From the NCBI GenBank assembly GCA_963834685.1, contig CAWICW010000008.1, forward strand, positions 349,424-413,423: a stretch of 64,000 nt of DNA. The letters run 5' to 3'. How positions within the stretch are numbered: the first letter of the stretch is position 1; each line of letters begins with the position of its first letter. Shown one piece after another: positions 27,793 to 35,566 of the stretch. This DNA comes from Palsa-504 sp963834685. GTDB taxonomy: Bacteria > Actinomycetota > Actinomycetes > Streptosporangiales > Streptosporangiaceae. The notes under the pieces were generated by a model. That model searched no databases. It was given only the letters and a program-made list of their open reading frames with translations, and was not told the origin of the DNA. The translations under genes were made by a program, and so were the position numbers.

Positions 27793-28017
27793 GGCCTCAC
27801 CGCCAACAGCGTTCTGATCTGTACATACGACCATACTCCGGCCTGCCGGCACCAACGCGGCGGTGATCACCCCCGCTCAGAGCCAAAATCCGAGCGCCCG
27901 GCATCGGCCGGCAATCACACTTCTGCCCAGCCGGTGCCCGCGGAACCACGCCCGGCCCCCGGTTCGTAACGAGCGACCAATGGAAGGACGCGTCCCGGGG
28001 CCTAAGCTCGGCTGGTA
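27793..28017. other. Divergent intergenic region before phaC
   Basis: These 225 bases separate the beta-propeller gene and the PHA synthase remnant. I see no supported gene. CCTAAGCT (28001-28008) followed 9 bases later by ATG 28018 is a weak -10-like candidate for the PHA gene. Confidence 0.4.
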
Positions 28018-29432
28018 ATGAGCGCCGACACCGATTCGACCAGGCCGGCCGCGGCCGACGCCGCGGCGGGCCCCTGGATCTGCTGCTTGCTGACGCGGCC
28101 ACCGGCATGCTGCGCCGGGTGAACCCGGGCGGCTCCGGCCTGCGCCTAGCCGCTGCGCTGGCCGTCAGGCCCCGCTTGGTCGCCGGGCGGGGGCGCCACC
28201 TGCTCGGCGAGCTGGGCCGCATCGCCGTGGGACGCTCGCAGGTGGAGCCGTCGCGGCGGGACCGCCGGTTCGCCGACCCGGGATGGACGGGCAACCCGCT
28301 GCTGCGCCGCACGATGCAGGCCTACCTGGCCGCCGCGCAGACCGCGGAGGGCGTGGTGGCCGAGGCCGGGCTGGACGAGGCCGACTCCGAACGCGTTGGC
28401 TTCGTGCTGACCAACCTGGTCGACGCGCTGGCCCCGAGTAACAACCCGCTGCTGAACCCGGCAGCGATCAAGGCCGCCGTCGACTCCGGCGGCGGCAGCG
28501 CCCTGGCGGGCCTGCGGCATTTCCTCGCCGACATGGCGGTCCCGCCCCGGGTGCCGTCCATGGTCGAGCCGGACGCGTTCGAAGTCGGGGTGGACCTGGC
28601 CGTCACACCGGCTGCGGTGGTCCTGCGGACCTCGGTGTTCGAGCTGATCCAGTACCGCCCGGTCACGCCCGCGGTCCGGCAGGTCCCGTTGCTGCTCGTC
28701 CCGCCGGTGATCAACAAGTTCTACGTGATGGACCTGGCTCCCGGCCGGAGCATGGTGGAGTACCTGGTCGGCGCCGGCCTGCAGGTGTTCATGATCTCCT
28801 GGCGCAACCCGGACGCCCGGCACGCTAAATGGGATCTCGGCACGTACGGGCAGGCCATCCTGGACGCCATGGACGCGGCGGAACGGATCACCGGGAGCGA
28901 GCAGACCGCGCTCGCCGGGGCCTGCTCCGGCGGCATCATCGCGGCGATGGTGGCCGCGCACCTGGCGCACGCCGGCCAGCGGGACCGGATCGCCGCCTTG
29001 ACCCTCATGGTCACCGTGCTGGACCAGGCGCACGCGGGCCTGGCCAGCGCGGTCATCGACGAGCGGACCGCGCGGGTGGCCGAGGCCGCGTCCCGGGCCC
29101 GCGGCTACCTGGACGGCCGGTCGCTGGCCGAGGTATTTGCCTGGCTGCGGCCGAACGACCTGATCTGGAACTACTGGGTCAACAACTACCTGCTCGGCCG
29201 GAAGCCGCCGCCGTTCGACATCCTGTTCTGGAACGCGGACACCACCCGGATGACCGCGGGCCTGCACCGGGACTTTCTCGAGCTCGGCGCGGCTAACGCA
29301 CTGGTCACGCCCGGCGGCGCGACGATGCTCGGCTCGCCGGTGGACCTGGCCGCGGTCGAGAAGACCGCGCGGGATCTGGCCTGGGCCGGGTCCTGGGCCG
29401 GCTCCGGCGGGCCGGGCCGCCCGAGCGGATGA
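28018..29432 (+). pseudogene. phaC: Poly(3-hydroxyalkanoate) synthase, 5' frameshift and truncated 3' end
   Basis: From 28107 the protein is clearly a PhaC: NPLLRRTMQAYLAAAQTAEG, VPSMVEPDAFEVGVDLAVTP, LIQYRPVTPAVRQVPLLLVP and the lipase-like box AGACSGGIIAAM with the nucleophilic cysteine. WLRPNDLIWNYWVNNYLLG is also diagnostic. The expected N-terminus PLDLLLADAATGMLRR is in this frame, but the only start (ATG 28018) is in another, so a frameshift lies near 28070. The protein stops soon after LGSPVDLAAV, missing about 120 residues with the catalytic aspartate and histidine. Polymer synthesis is therefore unlikely. It overlaps the next start codon (ATGA). Confidence 0.82.
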
Positions 29433-30226
29433 GGATCCTGACGGTCGGCGGCCGCGCCGTCCGCGTCTCGGTGCGGGAAGGGACCGGGGACTGGCCGCCG
29501 CTGCTGCTGTGCAACGGCATCGGCGCGAGCCTGGAACTGTTCCAGCCGTTCGTCGACGCCCTCGATCCGCGGCGGCCCGTCATCCGGTTCGACATGCCCG
29601 GTGTCGGCGGGTCGCCGGCCCCGGTGGCCCCCTACCACCTGGCCACGCTGCCGTCGCTGCTGGCCGGCCTGCTCGATCAGTTCGGCTATGAGCAGGCCGA
29701 CGTCCTGGGCATCTCCTGGGGAGGCGGGCTCGCGCAGCAGTTCGCGCTGAGCCGCCCGGACCGGGTGCGCCGGCTGGTGCTGGTGGCGACCGCGCCGGGC
29801 GCACTGATGGTCCCCGGGCATCCGCGGGTCCTGCTGCGCATGCTCACGCCGCGGCGGCACCGGCACCCGGGATACGCGGCCCGCATCGCTGGCGAGCTGT
29901 ACGGAGGCAGCGCGCGGAAAGACCCGATCGTGGCCCGTGACCTGCTGCACGCCACGACCCGCCTGGGCCCGGCCCGGGGCTCCTTCTACCAGCTGGTCTC
30001 CACCATCGGCTGGACCAGCCTGCCGCTGCTGCCGAGGTTGCGGCCGCCCACCCTGATCCTGGCCGGTGACGACGATCCGATCATCCCGGTGATCAACGCG
30101 CGGATCATGCACCGGCTGATCCCGCACAGCCAGGTGCACGTCTATCACGGCGGCCACCTCGAGCTGGCCACGGACGCGGAACGCCTCGCTCCCGTCGTGG
30201 AGGCATTCCTTGCCGAGAGGAGCTGA
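29429..30226 (+). CDS. PHA depolymerase-like alpha/beta hydrolase
   Basis: This 265-residue alpha/beta hydrolase shows the oxyanion region LLCNGIGASLELFQPFVDAL, the nucleophile elbow VLGISWGGGLAQQFA with catalytic serine near residue 95, the acid in LAGDDDPIIPVINARI and the histidine in VYHGGHLELA. Close relatives are encoded directly after actinobacterial phaC and are annotated as intracellular poly(3-hydroxyalkanoate) depolymerases. The ATG overlaps the phaC stop, so the two were one transcript. Unlike its neighbours it appears intact. Confidence 0.86.
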   Translation: MRILTVGGRAVRVSVREGTGDWPPLLLCNGIGASLELFQPFVDALDPRRPVIRFDMPGVGGSPAPVAPYHLATLPSLLAGLLDQFGYEQADVLGISWGGGLAQQFALSRPDRVRRLVLVATAPGALMVPGHPRVLLRMLTPRRHRHPGYAARIAGELYGGSARKDPIVARDLLHATTRLGPARGSFYQLVSTIGWTSLPLLPRLRPPTLILAGDDDPIIPVINARIMHRLIPHSQVHVYHGGHLELATDAERLAPVVEAFLAERS

Positions 30227-30228
30227 GG

Positions 30229-31137
30229 TTGACCCAGATCGCTAGCGAACATCTCGGGGAGTCTCTCGGGACGGACTTCTTCTCGGTCCGCGAGCAGTTC
30301 ACCGACGAGCAGTGGGACCGCTGGCTGCCGGACATGGCCCGGATGGCCAAGCTGGGGGCCTTCGCGCTGACCGAGCCGCAGCATGGCTCGGACTCGGTCG
30401 CCCTGGAAACCTCGGCCCGCCAGGACGGTGACGGGTGGGTGCTGAACGGCCGCAAACGGTGGATCGGCCTGGGCACCGTCGCCGACCTAATCGTGGTCTG
30501 GGCCCGCAACACCGAGGACGGCCAGGTCAACGGGTTCGTCGTGGAGAAGGGAACACCGGGATACCAGGCCAGCGTCATCGAGGGGAAGGTGTCGCTGCGC
30601 TCGGTGTGGCAGGCCGACATCACCCTGGACGAGGTGCGGGTGCCTGCCGAGAACCGGCTGCCCGGGGCGCGCTCGTTCAAGGACACCACCCGGGTCCTGG
30701 CCACCACCCGGAGCACCTGCGCCTGGGCGGCGCTGGGCCACGCCACCGCCGCCTACGACACCGCCTTGCGGTACGCGCTGGAGCGGCGGCAGTTCGGCGA
30801 GCAGCTAGCCAGTTTCCAGATCATCCAGCAGCGGCTGGTGTCGATGCTGGCCGACCTCACCGCGATGCAGCTGTACTGCCTGCAGATCGGCCGCCTGGCC
30901 GAGGCCGGCCGACTGACCCCTACCGTGGCCGGGCTGGCCAAGATGCACAACACCCGCAAGGCCCGCGCGATAACCGCCGAGGCGCGCGACATGCTGGGCG
31001 GCAACGGCATTCTGCTCGACTACCAGGTCATGCGGCACATGGCGGACATGGAGGCGATCCACACGTTCGAGGGCACCGAGACCATGCAGACCCTCATCGT
31101 CGGCCGCGCCGTCACCGGCATCGGAGCCTTCACGTAG
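30229..31137 (+). CDS. Acyl-CoA dehydrogenase (glutaryl-CoA type) with internal deletion
   Basis: This 302-residue protein has the FAD-binding core of a glutaryl-CoA-type dehydrogenase: GAFALTEPQHGSDSVALETS, GRKRWIGLGTVADLIVVWAR, the domain-3 helix YALERRQFGEQLASFQIIQQ and the C-terminal DMLGGNGILLDY and IHTFEGTETMQTLIVGRAVT. The usual length is about 390-400. The first 30 residues (TDFFSVREQFTDEQ) match the family N-terminus and then jump to WLPDMARM, so roughly 90-100 residues of the N-terminal helical domain are missing in frame. GAGCAG microhomology at about 30308 marks the joint. TTG 30229 is the start. It is probably inactive. Confidence 0.82.
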   Translation: MTQIASEHLGESLGTDFFSVREQFTDEQWDRWLPDMARMAKLGAFALTEPQHGSDSVALETSARQDGDGWVLNGRKRWIGLGTVADLIVVWARNTEDGQVNGFVVEKGTPGYQASVIEGKVSLRSVWQADITLDEVRVPAENRLPGARSFKDTTRVLATTRSTCAWAALGHATAAYDTALRYALERRQFGEQLASFQIIQQRLVSMLADLTAMQLYCLQIGRLAEAGRLTPTVAGLAKMHNTRKARAITAEARDMLGGNGILLDYQVMRHMADMEAIHTFEGTETMQTLIVGRAVTGIGAFT

Positions 31138-31190
31138 CTGCACGCCGAGCGCCAAGAGCCCGGAGCGAGAACTGCGGAAGGTGCGCAGTT

Positions 31191-31268
31191 ATGACAAGCG
31201 AAACGCCTGCACTAGGTATTTGCCTTGAGGAGTACGAGTATCCCTACCCGGTTCAGCCAAGACACTGA
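31191..31268 (+). pseudogene. N-terminal stub of an alpha/beta hydrolase
   Basis: A 25-codon frame preceded by GGAAGG encodes TSETPALGICLEEYEYPYPV before a stop. The EEY-x-YPYPVQ block is the start of a family of alpha/beta hydrolases (about 330 residues). Sequence identity ends exactly where the inverted repeat at 31270 begins, so the gene was cut by that rearrangement. Confidence 0.5.
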
Positions 31269-31269
31269 G

Positions 31270-31307
31270 GTGATCTCAGCGAAATAGGTTCGGACAGCCG
31301 GGCTTTA
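31270..31307 (+). repeat. 38-base inverted repeat, left copy
   Basis: The 38 bases 31270-31307 are the reverse complement of 32771-32808 with one mismatch. Outside the repeat the flanks diverge at once; GAG stands immediately outside both ends, which could be a 3-base target duplication. The left copy lies at the broken end of the hydrolase stub and contains the stop codon of the PH-DivIVA gene. Confidence 0.8.
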
Positions 31308-32364
31308 TCCTGCCGAAGCGGGAAATTCGGGAAGACACGCGGACGAAGCGGGCCAAGTTGAGACCTGGCAAGTGGTATGCCCGGCGGCGCGACGACGACA
31401 CGGTGATGCGGGGCGCTGCGGAGGATCTGGACGGCAGGCTCGTGCTGGACCAGCAGCAGCGGCCCTTGGCGCCGGTCCCGCCCAGGTACCCGGTCGCGCC
31501 GCCGCCGCTGCCCGCTGGGCCGCCAGCCCCTAACGAACTAGGCTGAGCCCGGTTCGCCATGTCCCCCGGCTGTGTCAGGGCAGCCAGCCTCAAGTCGACC
31601 GCATTGAGGAAGGCGTCAACCTCTTCCTCGTCGTAGCCCCGCAGACGGGTTGTCGAGAACTTCTTCTTTCGGATCTCATCTACTGGCAGAGATGGTTCCC
31701 TTATCCCGAGGAACGTCTGGCGAATAGCCTCGAGGAAGGCGTCAACCTCCTCGATGTTGTAGCCAGGCCGCAGGCGGGTAGTGGAAAATTCCCTGGACGC
31801 AGCCCACTCGCCGAGAACAATGCCGCCAGCTTCCGGGCTTGGCGCAGGCTCTGGATTGGCACGCCATCGTCGCTTCGAGGCAACCCCGGTCAGGGTCGCC
31901 TGTATCCCGCAGCGCTCGGCGGCCTCGCCGATCGCGGTCAGCGTCTTGGGGCTGGGGGTTCCCGACCTAGTCGTGCCCCTCGCGGTGACGGTCCTCCCAT
32001 CACGCAGCACAACCCATAGCGCCCACCAGTGTTGAGACTCCCCGCCCAGGGCCGACCCGTCGGTGAAGCAGCTCACCTCAGCCAGGCTGAACCGGTAGGT
32101 GCGGAAGAAATTGCGGACCGTCACGCCGTCGGGATCGACACGCAGTCCGATGCGCCAGCCCCGGACACAGCCCCAGATCAACAGGGCGGTGAGGATGACC
32201 AGGTAGGTGACAACGGCCGGGCGGGGGGCGTGCCTGACCCAAGGCGGTCCGGCGCTCACCCAGCTTCCGGCGAGGACGCAGGCGGCGCACGTGCCCAGGA
32301 TCGCCACGACCCGGGGCTCTCCGGTGGCGATTGTGGCAGCTCGCGACCTGCCATGCTTGGGCAT
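31276..32364 (-). CDS. PH-domain protein with two DivIVA-like repeats
   Basis: This 362-residue protein is partly recognised. Two hydrophobic segments (about residues 19-37 and 48-65) are followed by a bacterial PH-like domain (IGLRVDPDGVTVRNFFRTYR, FSLAEVSCFTDGSALGGESQ, LRDGRTVTARGTTRSG). Two copies of a DivIVA motif come next: FSTTRLRPGYNIEEVDAFLE and FSTTRLRGYDEEEVDAFLNA. DivIVA repeats bind curved or polar membrane, so a role in polar growth or septation is possible. The last 90 residues (after DLRLAALTQ) are glycine- then serine/arginine-rich, probably not ancestral, and run into the 38-base repeat, where the stop lies. A -10-like CATAAT sits 5 bases before the ATG. Confidence 0.75.
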   Translation of the reverse strand: MPKHGRSRAATIATGEPRVVAILGTCAACVLAGSWVSAGPPWVRHAPRPAVVTYLVILTALLIWGCVRGWRIGLRVDPDGVTVRNFFRTYRFSLAEVSCFTDGSALGGESQHWWALWVVLRDGRTVTARGTTRSGTPSPKTLTAIGEAAERCGIQATLTGVASKRRWRANPEPAPSPEAGGIVLGEWAASREFSTTRLRPGYNIEEVDAFLEAIRQTFLGIREPSLPVDEIRKKKFSTTRLRGYDEEEVDAFLNAVDLRLAALTQPGDMANRAQPSSLGAGGPAGSGGGATGYLGGTGAKGRCCWSSTSLPSRSSAAPRITVSSSRRRAYHLPGLNLARFVRVSSRISRFGRIKPGCPNLFR

Positions 32365-32657
32365 AGCGCATTATGGCCGGTGGCGCTCCATCGCGGCAAC
32401 GGCAGACCGCACCTCACGTGGCCGGGCAATCGAACCGGCGCGACAATCCCTGTGCCTTTGAGCCGGGCAACGTCCAAAGTCGTTCCGCCAGTGATGCCCC
32501 CATGCCCGTTACGTGCCCGATCGGGCGGTCAGACACGGGTACCGCCTCGCGCTGGACAGGTCAGGATCCCCGACAGAGGGGAAGGTGCAAGAATCCTGGC
32601 TGCGGCCCAGATCCGCGGATGGCCCGCTGAGATACGTGCCCGCCCCTCAACGAAATT
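32365..32657. other. Intergenic region, no gene seen
   Basis: This stretch upstream of the PH-DivIVA gene contains only short frames without family resemblance. The transposase remnant begins at its right-hand edge. Confidence 0.45.
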
Positions 32658-32808
32658 CATGTGATGTAGCCGTGCTCGAAATGGGTGAGGACGAGCGCCG
32701 CGCGGGCGATGCCGCCGATCTTGCCGGGGCTGGCGGTGATGTGGCGCAGGGTGCGCCATCGGCCGGTGAGTAAAGCCCGCCTGTCCGAACCTATTTCGCT
32801 GAGATCAC
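32658..32808 (-). mobile_element. C-terminal remnant of an IS5-family (DDE_4) transposase
   Basis: On the minus strand the frame reads DLSEIGSDRRALLTGRWRTL and RHITASPGKIGGIARAALVL then THFEHGYIT and a stop. The pattern 'ALL-x-x-x-W-x-x-LR-x-IT-x-x-P-x-x-I-x-x-I-x-x-AALVL-x-x-x-EHG' is the C-terminus of IS5-type actinobacterial transposases. Its first 38 bases coincide with the right inverted repeat, and the left repeat at 31270 encodes the same few residues. The nearby structure is thus probably the debris of two opposed copies of one IS. Confidence 0.55.
32771..32808 (-). repeat. 38-base inverted repeat, right copy
   Basis: This is the partner of 31270-31307 (37 of 38 bases match in inverted orientation). 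The segment between the copies, about 1.46 kb, carries the PH-DivIVA gene. The right copy abuts the truncated chloroperoxidase gene. Confidence 0.8.
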
Positions 32809-32814
32809 GAGGCG

Positions 32815-33237
32815 ATCCATGTCGGGCACTCCACCGGCGGCGGCGAAGTCGCCCGGTACATCGGCCGGCACGGCCAGAGCCGGGCGGCCCGGGCGGTGCT
32901 GATCAGCTCGGTGCCGCCGCTGATGGTGCAGACCGACGCCAACCCCGGCGGCCTGCCCAAGAGCGTCTTTGACGACCTGCAGGCCCAGCTGGCCGCCAAC
33001 CGGTCGGTGTTCTACCGGGCGCTGCCCGCCGGCCCGTTCTACGGCTTCAACCGGCCCGGCGTCACCCCGGTCGAGGCGATCATCGAGAACTGGTGGCGGC
33101 AGGGCATGACGGGGCCGCTGTCCGCCAAGCTCGTCCAGCACGGCACCTTGAAGACCTACCACGGATACCCCCACGGCATGCCCACCACCCAGGCCGCCAC
33201 CATCAACGCCGACCTGCTGGCCTGGCTGAAATCCTGA
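32815..33237 (+). pseudogene. Non-heme chloroperoxidase-type alpha/beta hydrolase, 5'-truncated and internally deleted
   Basis: The frame begins IHVGHSTGGGEVARYIGRHG, the nucleophile elbow of the family, and continues AVLISSVPPLMVQTDANPGG and YGFNRPGVTPVEAIIENWWR. The first 90 or so residues are absent; the left break coincides with the 38-base repeat. After WWRQGMTG the sequence jumps in frame to PLSAKLVQHGTLKTY, skipping about 45 residues that hold the catalytic aspartate (normally VMHGDDDQIVP). The histidine in GYPHGMPTT remains. The gene is dead. Confidence 0.75.
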
Positions 33238-33267
33238 CCGGCCCGGCGGCTGGGCCTCGGCGAGGCC

Positions 33268-34380
33268 TCAGACCTGGGCGTATTGCTGGTCATGCTGGCA
33301 CTGAGCTTCGCAGCGCGAATGTCTGGCCTTCGCGCTGCAGACAGGGCAGGTCCACGGCATCTGGGGCGGCACGACCGAGCACGAGCGCGCGGCCGGCCGG
33401 CGTAAGCGAACGGCGTCCGCTGCGCCGATCGGCACGATGTCGACCCGGTAGACGGCTTCCGACTCACGCTTCATACCCGACTCGATGCCGCGGACCAGCG
33501 ACTTAACCTGAGCGCCGGTGAGCTCATCGTCAACGTCAAGGCGCGCGGTAACCCACGCCCGGCCCGGCCCGGTAAAGGTGACCAGGATCTCGCGAATGGC
33601 GGTCACACCGGGGTAGTCGAGGAGGAAGGCGCGTATTCTGTCTTCGTCAGCGGACTGCAGTGGCTGGGTGAAGTCATCGGCATCTTGCCGCGGCGACGTC
33701 GCGGGGGTCAGCAGCCAGACGCCGACCAGGAAGTCGTGACTGCGCTTGACGAGCCGGAGACTGGTGCGGATGAGCACCAGCCCGATGAGCACCGCGGCTA
33801 TCCCCTGGGGTATGGACGATCCGGTGATCTGATTAAGGGCCAGGGCGGCCAGCGTGATCACGTCTCCCGACACGGACACCGCGTCCTCGACGAAGACGGC
33901 CCGCAGTGTCGGGTCAGACGTGACCCTGGACTCCTCCAGGAGGTCCCGGTGGTAGCGGCGCCCCCGGACAACCATCTGGCCCGCTGACTGGCGGAATGAC
34001 ACCAGGTCAAAGACGGCAGAGATCGCCAGCACGACGTAGGCCACGGTGAACGACGAGGTGGCGCTGGGGTGGATCAGCTCGGTGATGCCTTCGCGCAGGG
34101 AGAACGCCGCGCCGGCCACGAACACGCCGAGGGCCGCGATCAGCGCCCAGAAGTAGGCTTCCCGCCCGTACCCCAGGGGATGCCGGTCGTCAGGGCGGCG
34201 GGTGCTGCGGCGCTGAGCGACGAAGAGGAACAGGTCGTTGGCGGTATCGCTGAGTGAATGCGCGGCCTCGGCGGCCATTGCGGACGAACCGGTGAAGATT
34301 GCTACGGCGACCTTGGCGAGCGCGACCCCGATACCTGACCCAAGGGCTACCAATACGGTCCGCATGCTGTCGTTCGGCAT
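33268..34380 (-). CDS. Cation diffusion facilitator (CDF) family transporter
   Basis: This 370-residue membrane antiporter exports divalent metals (Zn, Fe, Mn or similar) against protons. The family signature KVAVAIFTGSSAMAAEAAHS followed by LSDTANDLFLFVAQ (with the metal-site S/D residues) is in the first membrane helices, and further helices follow at FWALIAALGVFVAGAAFSL and VAYVVLAISAVFDLVSF. The cytoplasmic domain has TIREILVTFTGPGRAWVTAR-like sequence. An unusual cysteine-rich tail (TCPVCSAKARHSRCEAQC) may bind zinc. ATG 34380 follows GGAGG at normal spacing. Confidence 0.88.
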   Translation of the reverse strand: MPNDSMRTVLVALGSGIGVALAKVAVAIFTGSSAMAAEAAHSLSDTANDLFLFVAQRRSTRRPDDRHPLGYGREAYFWALIAALGVFVAGAAFSLREGITELIHPSATSSFTVAYVVLAISAVFDLVSFRQSAGQMVVRGRRYHRDLLEESRVTSDPTLRAVFVEDAVSVSGDVITLAALALNQITGSSIPQGIAAVLIGLVLIRTSLRLVKRSHDFLVGVWLLTPATSPRQDADDFTQPLQSADEDRIRAFLLDYPGVTAIREILVTFTGPGRAWVTARLDVDDELTGAQVKSLVRGIESGMKRESEAVYRVDIVPIGAADAVRLRRPAARSCSVVPPQMPWTCPVCSAKARHSRCEAQCQHDQQYAQV

Positions 34381-34428
34381 GACGCGACCTCCACTCTCCC
34401 GGGCGTCGGCCTCTTCTGTCTTTAGAGC

Positions 34429-34635
34429 ATGCCCGCGGTGCTGGAGGACACGCCGGGGGTTCCGGGACTGGACCTGCCGGACCTCGGCATCGCCTCCGTG
34501 GCACGCGGCTTCGGCTGCCGCGCGGCCGACGTCGCGACCGCCGAGGAGCTGGAGCAGGAGTTCAAGACGGCCCTGAGCGCCGAGACCACGACGGTCATCG
34601 TGGTGCGCACGCAACCCCAGAACGCCATGCTGTAA
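34429..34635 (+). pseudogene. C-terminal remnant of a TPP-dependent enzyme (benzoylformate decarboxylase-like)
   Basis: The 68-residue frame reads LEDTPGVPGLDLPDLGIASV, ARGFGCRAADVATAEELEQE and FKTALSAETTTVIVVRT. This is the end of the C-terminal pyrophosphate-binding domain of acetolactate synthase/benzoylformate decarboxylase relatives. None of the preceding 450 or more residues, including the GDGS-type TPP motif, is present. Confidence 0.6.
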
Positions 34636-34668
34636 AGAGCCTGAGCCAGGTCCGGGCCGTAACACCAC

Positions 34669-34712
34669 GGTCCGTTCGGAGTAATTTAAGAGTCTTTCTG
34701 TCCGAACGGGCC
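34669..34712. terminator. Long hairpin between convergent genes
   Basis: GGTCCGTTCGGA (34669-34680) and TCCGAACGGGCC (34701-34712) pair over 12 positions with one G-U-type mismatch around a 20-base AT-rich loop. It lies 17 bases after the ppa stop on the minus strand, so it may terminate ppa transcription. The long loop and absence of a T run make an operator role possible as well. Confidence 0.35.
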
Positions 34713-34729
34713 AAGGTATCACTTCCGCA

Positions 34730-35230
34730 TCAGCCTGGCTCCGGGGTCTCCCGCAGGCGGCGGCGGGATGCTTCCACCTCGGCCTCGGCGGCGGCGCGGT
34801 CGGCCCAGGCCGTGTCCCGGACGCCCTTGCCCGGCTCCAGTTGCTTGTAGATCAGGAAGAAGTGCTCGATCTCCAGCCGGTCGAACTGGGGCAGGTCGAC
34901 CAGGTCGCGCAGGTATTCCTGGCGCGGGTCGCCGGCGGGCACGCACAGGACCTTGTCGTCGCCGCCCTTCTCATCGGTCATCCGGAACATGCCGATCGGG
35001 CGGCTGCGGATCAGGCAGCCGGGGAACGTGGGCTCCTGGACCAGGACCAGCGCGTCGAGCGGGTCACCGTCCTCGCCCAGGGTGTCGGGCACGAAGCCGT
35101 AGTCGGCCGGGTACTGGGTCGCGGTGAACAGCGTGCGGTCCAGGCGGATCAGGCCGCTTTCGTGGTCGACCTCGTACTTGTTCCGGCTGCCGCGCGGGAT
35201 CTCGATCAGGACGTCGAACTCCATGGTCAT
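34730..35230 (-). CDS. ppa: Inorganic pyrophosphatase (family I)
   Basis: This 166-residue soluble pyrophosphatase hydrolyses PPi and pulls biosynthetic reactions forward. EFDVLIEIPRGSRNKYEVDH opens the fold. The active-site metal motif GEDGDPLDALVLVQEPTFPG carries D-x-D-P-x-x-D, and RDLVDLPQFDRLEIEHFF is also conserved. Length fits bacterial family I. The ATG at 35230 overlaps the stop of the short chimeric frame upstream (TGATG); a second ATG two codons on is possible. It appears intact among degraded neighbours, as expected for an essential enzyme. Confidence 0.94.
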   Translation of the reverse strand: MTMEFDVLIEIPRGSRNKYEVDHESGLIRLDRTLFTATQYPADYGFVPDTLGEDGDPLDALVLVQEPTFPGCLIRSRPIGMFRMTDEKGGDDKVLCVPAGDPRQEYLRDLVDLPQFDRLEIEHFFLIYKQLEPGKGVRDTAWADRAAAEAEVEASRRRLRETPEPG

Positions 35231-35382
35231 CAGTCCGGCGGCGTGCTGAGCAGCAGCGGGTAGGCCCGGCGGTCGAGCCGGCCGGACAGGTCGAGGTGCA
35301 CGAACTTCTCCTGGGTGTACCGGTCGCCGGCCTCGACCCAGTCCCCGTCGATGAGCATGGAATAGTGCGGGACGGTGTCCAT
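35230..35382 (-). pseudogene. Chimeric stub: aldehyde dehydrogenase N-terminus fused to an unknown C-terminus
   Basis: A 50-residue open frame starts MDTVPHYSMLIDGDWVEAGD, the N-terminus of an NAD-dependent aldehyde dehydrogenase, and then switches in frame to YTQEKFVHLDLSGRLDRRAY PLLLSTPPD, which is not ALDH. AAAGGGGG precedes the ATG and the stop overlaps the ppa start. The joint suggests an in-frame deletion that removed most of an ALDH gene and the front of the next gene. The frame may now serve as a leader peptide coupling ppa translation. Confidence 0.5.
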
Positions 35383-35566
35383 CCCGGCCCCCTTTCGAGG
35401 CGTGATCCACGACTTTAAGGCGCGACGAACCCGAGGATAACGTGCCCGCAACACGAGGATGAGCGGTTTCCTCGGGCCGCCGGCACAACGGTTGTGCCGC
35501 CGTACCAACACCCGGGAACAGGCTTGATACCGGAGACCGACGACCGCCAGAGCCTGCGGCCGGACA

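Noticed and set aside
31358..31546. Plus-strand 62-codon proline-rich frame (ending in PAGPPAPNELG)
   Set aside because: It lies opposite the low-complexity tail of the PH-DivIVA gene, has no ribosome-binding site and matches no family; it could be coding but cannot be supported.
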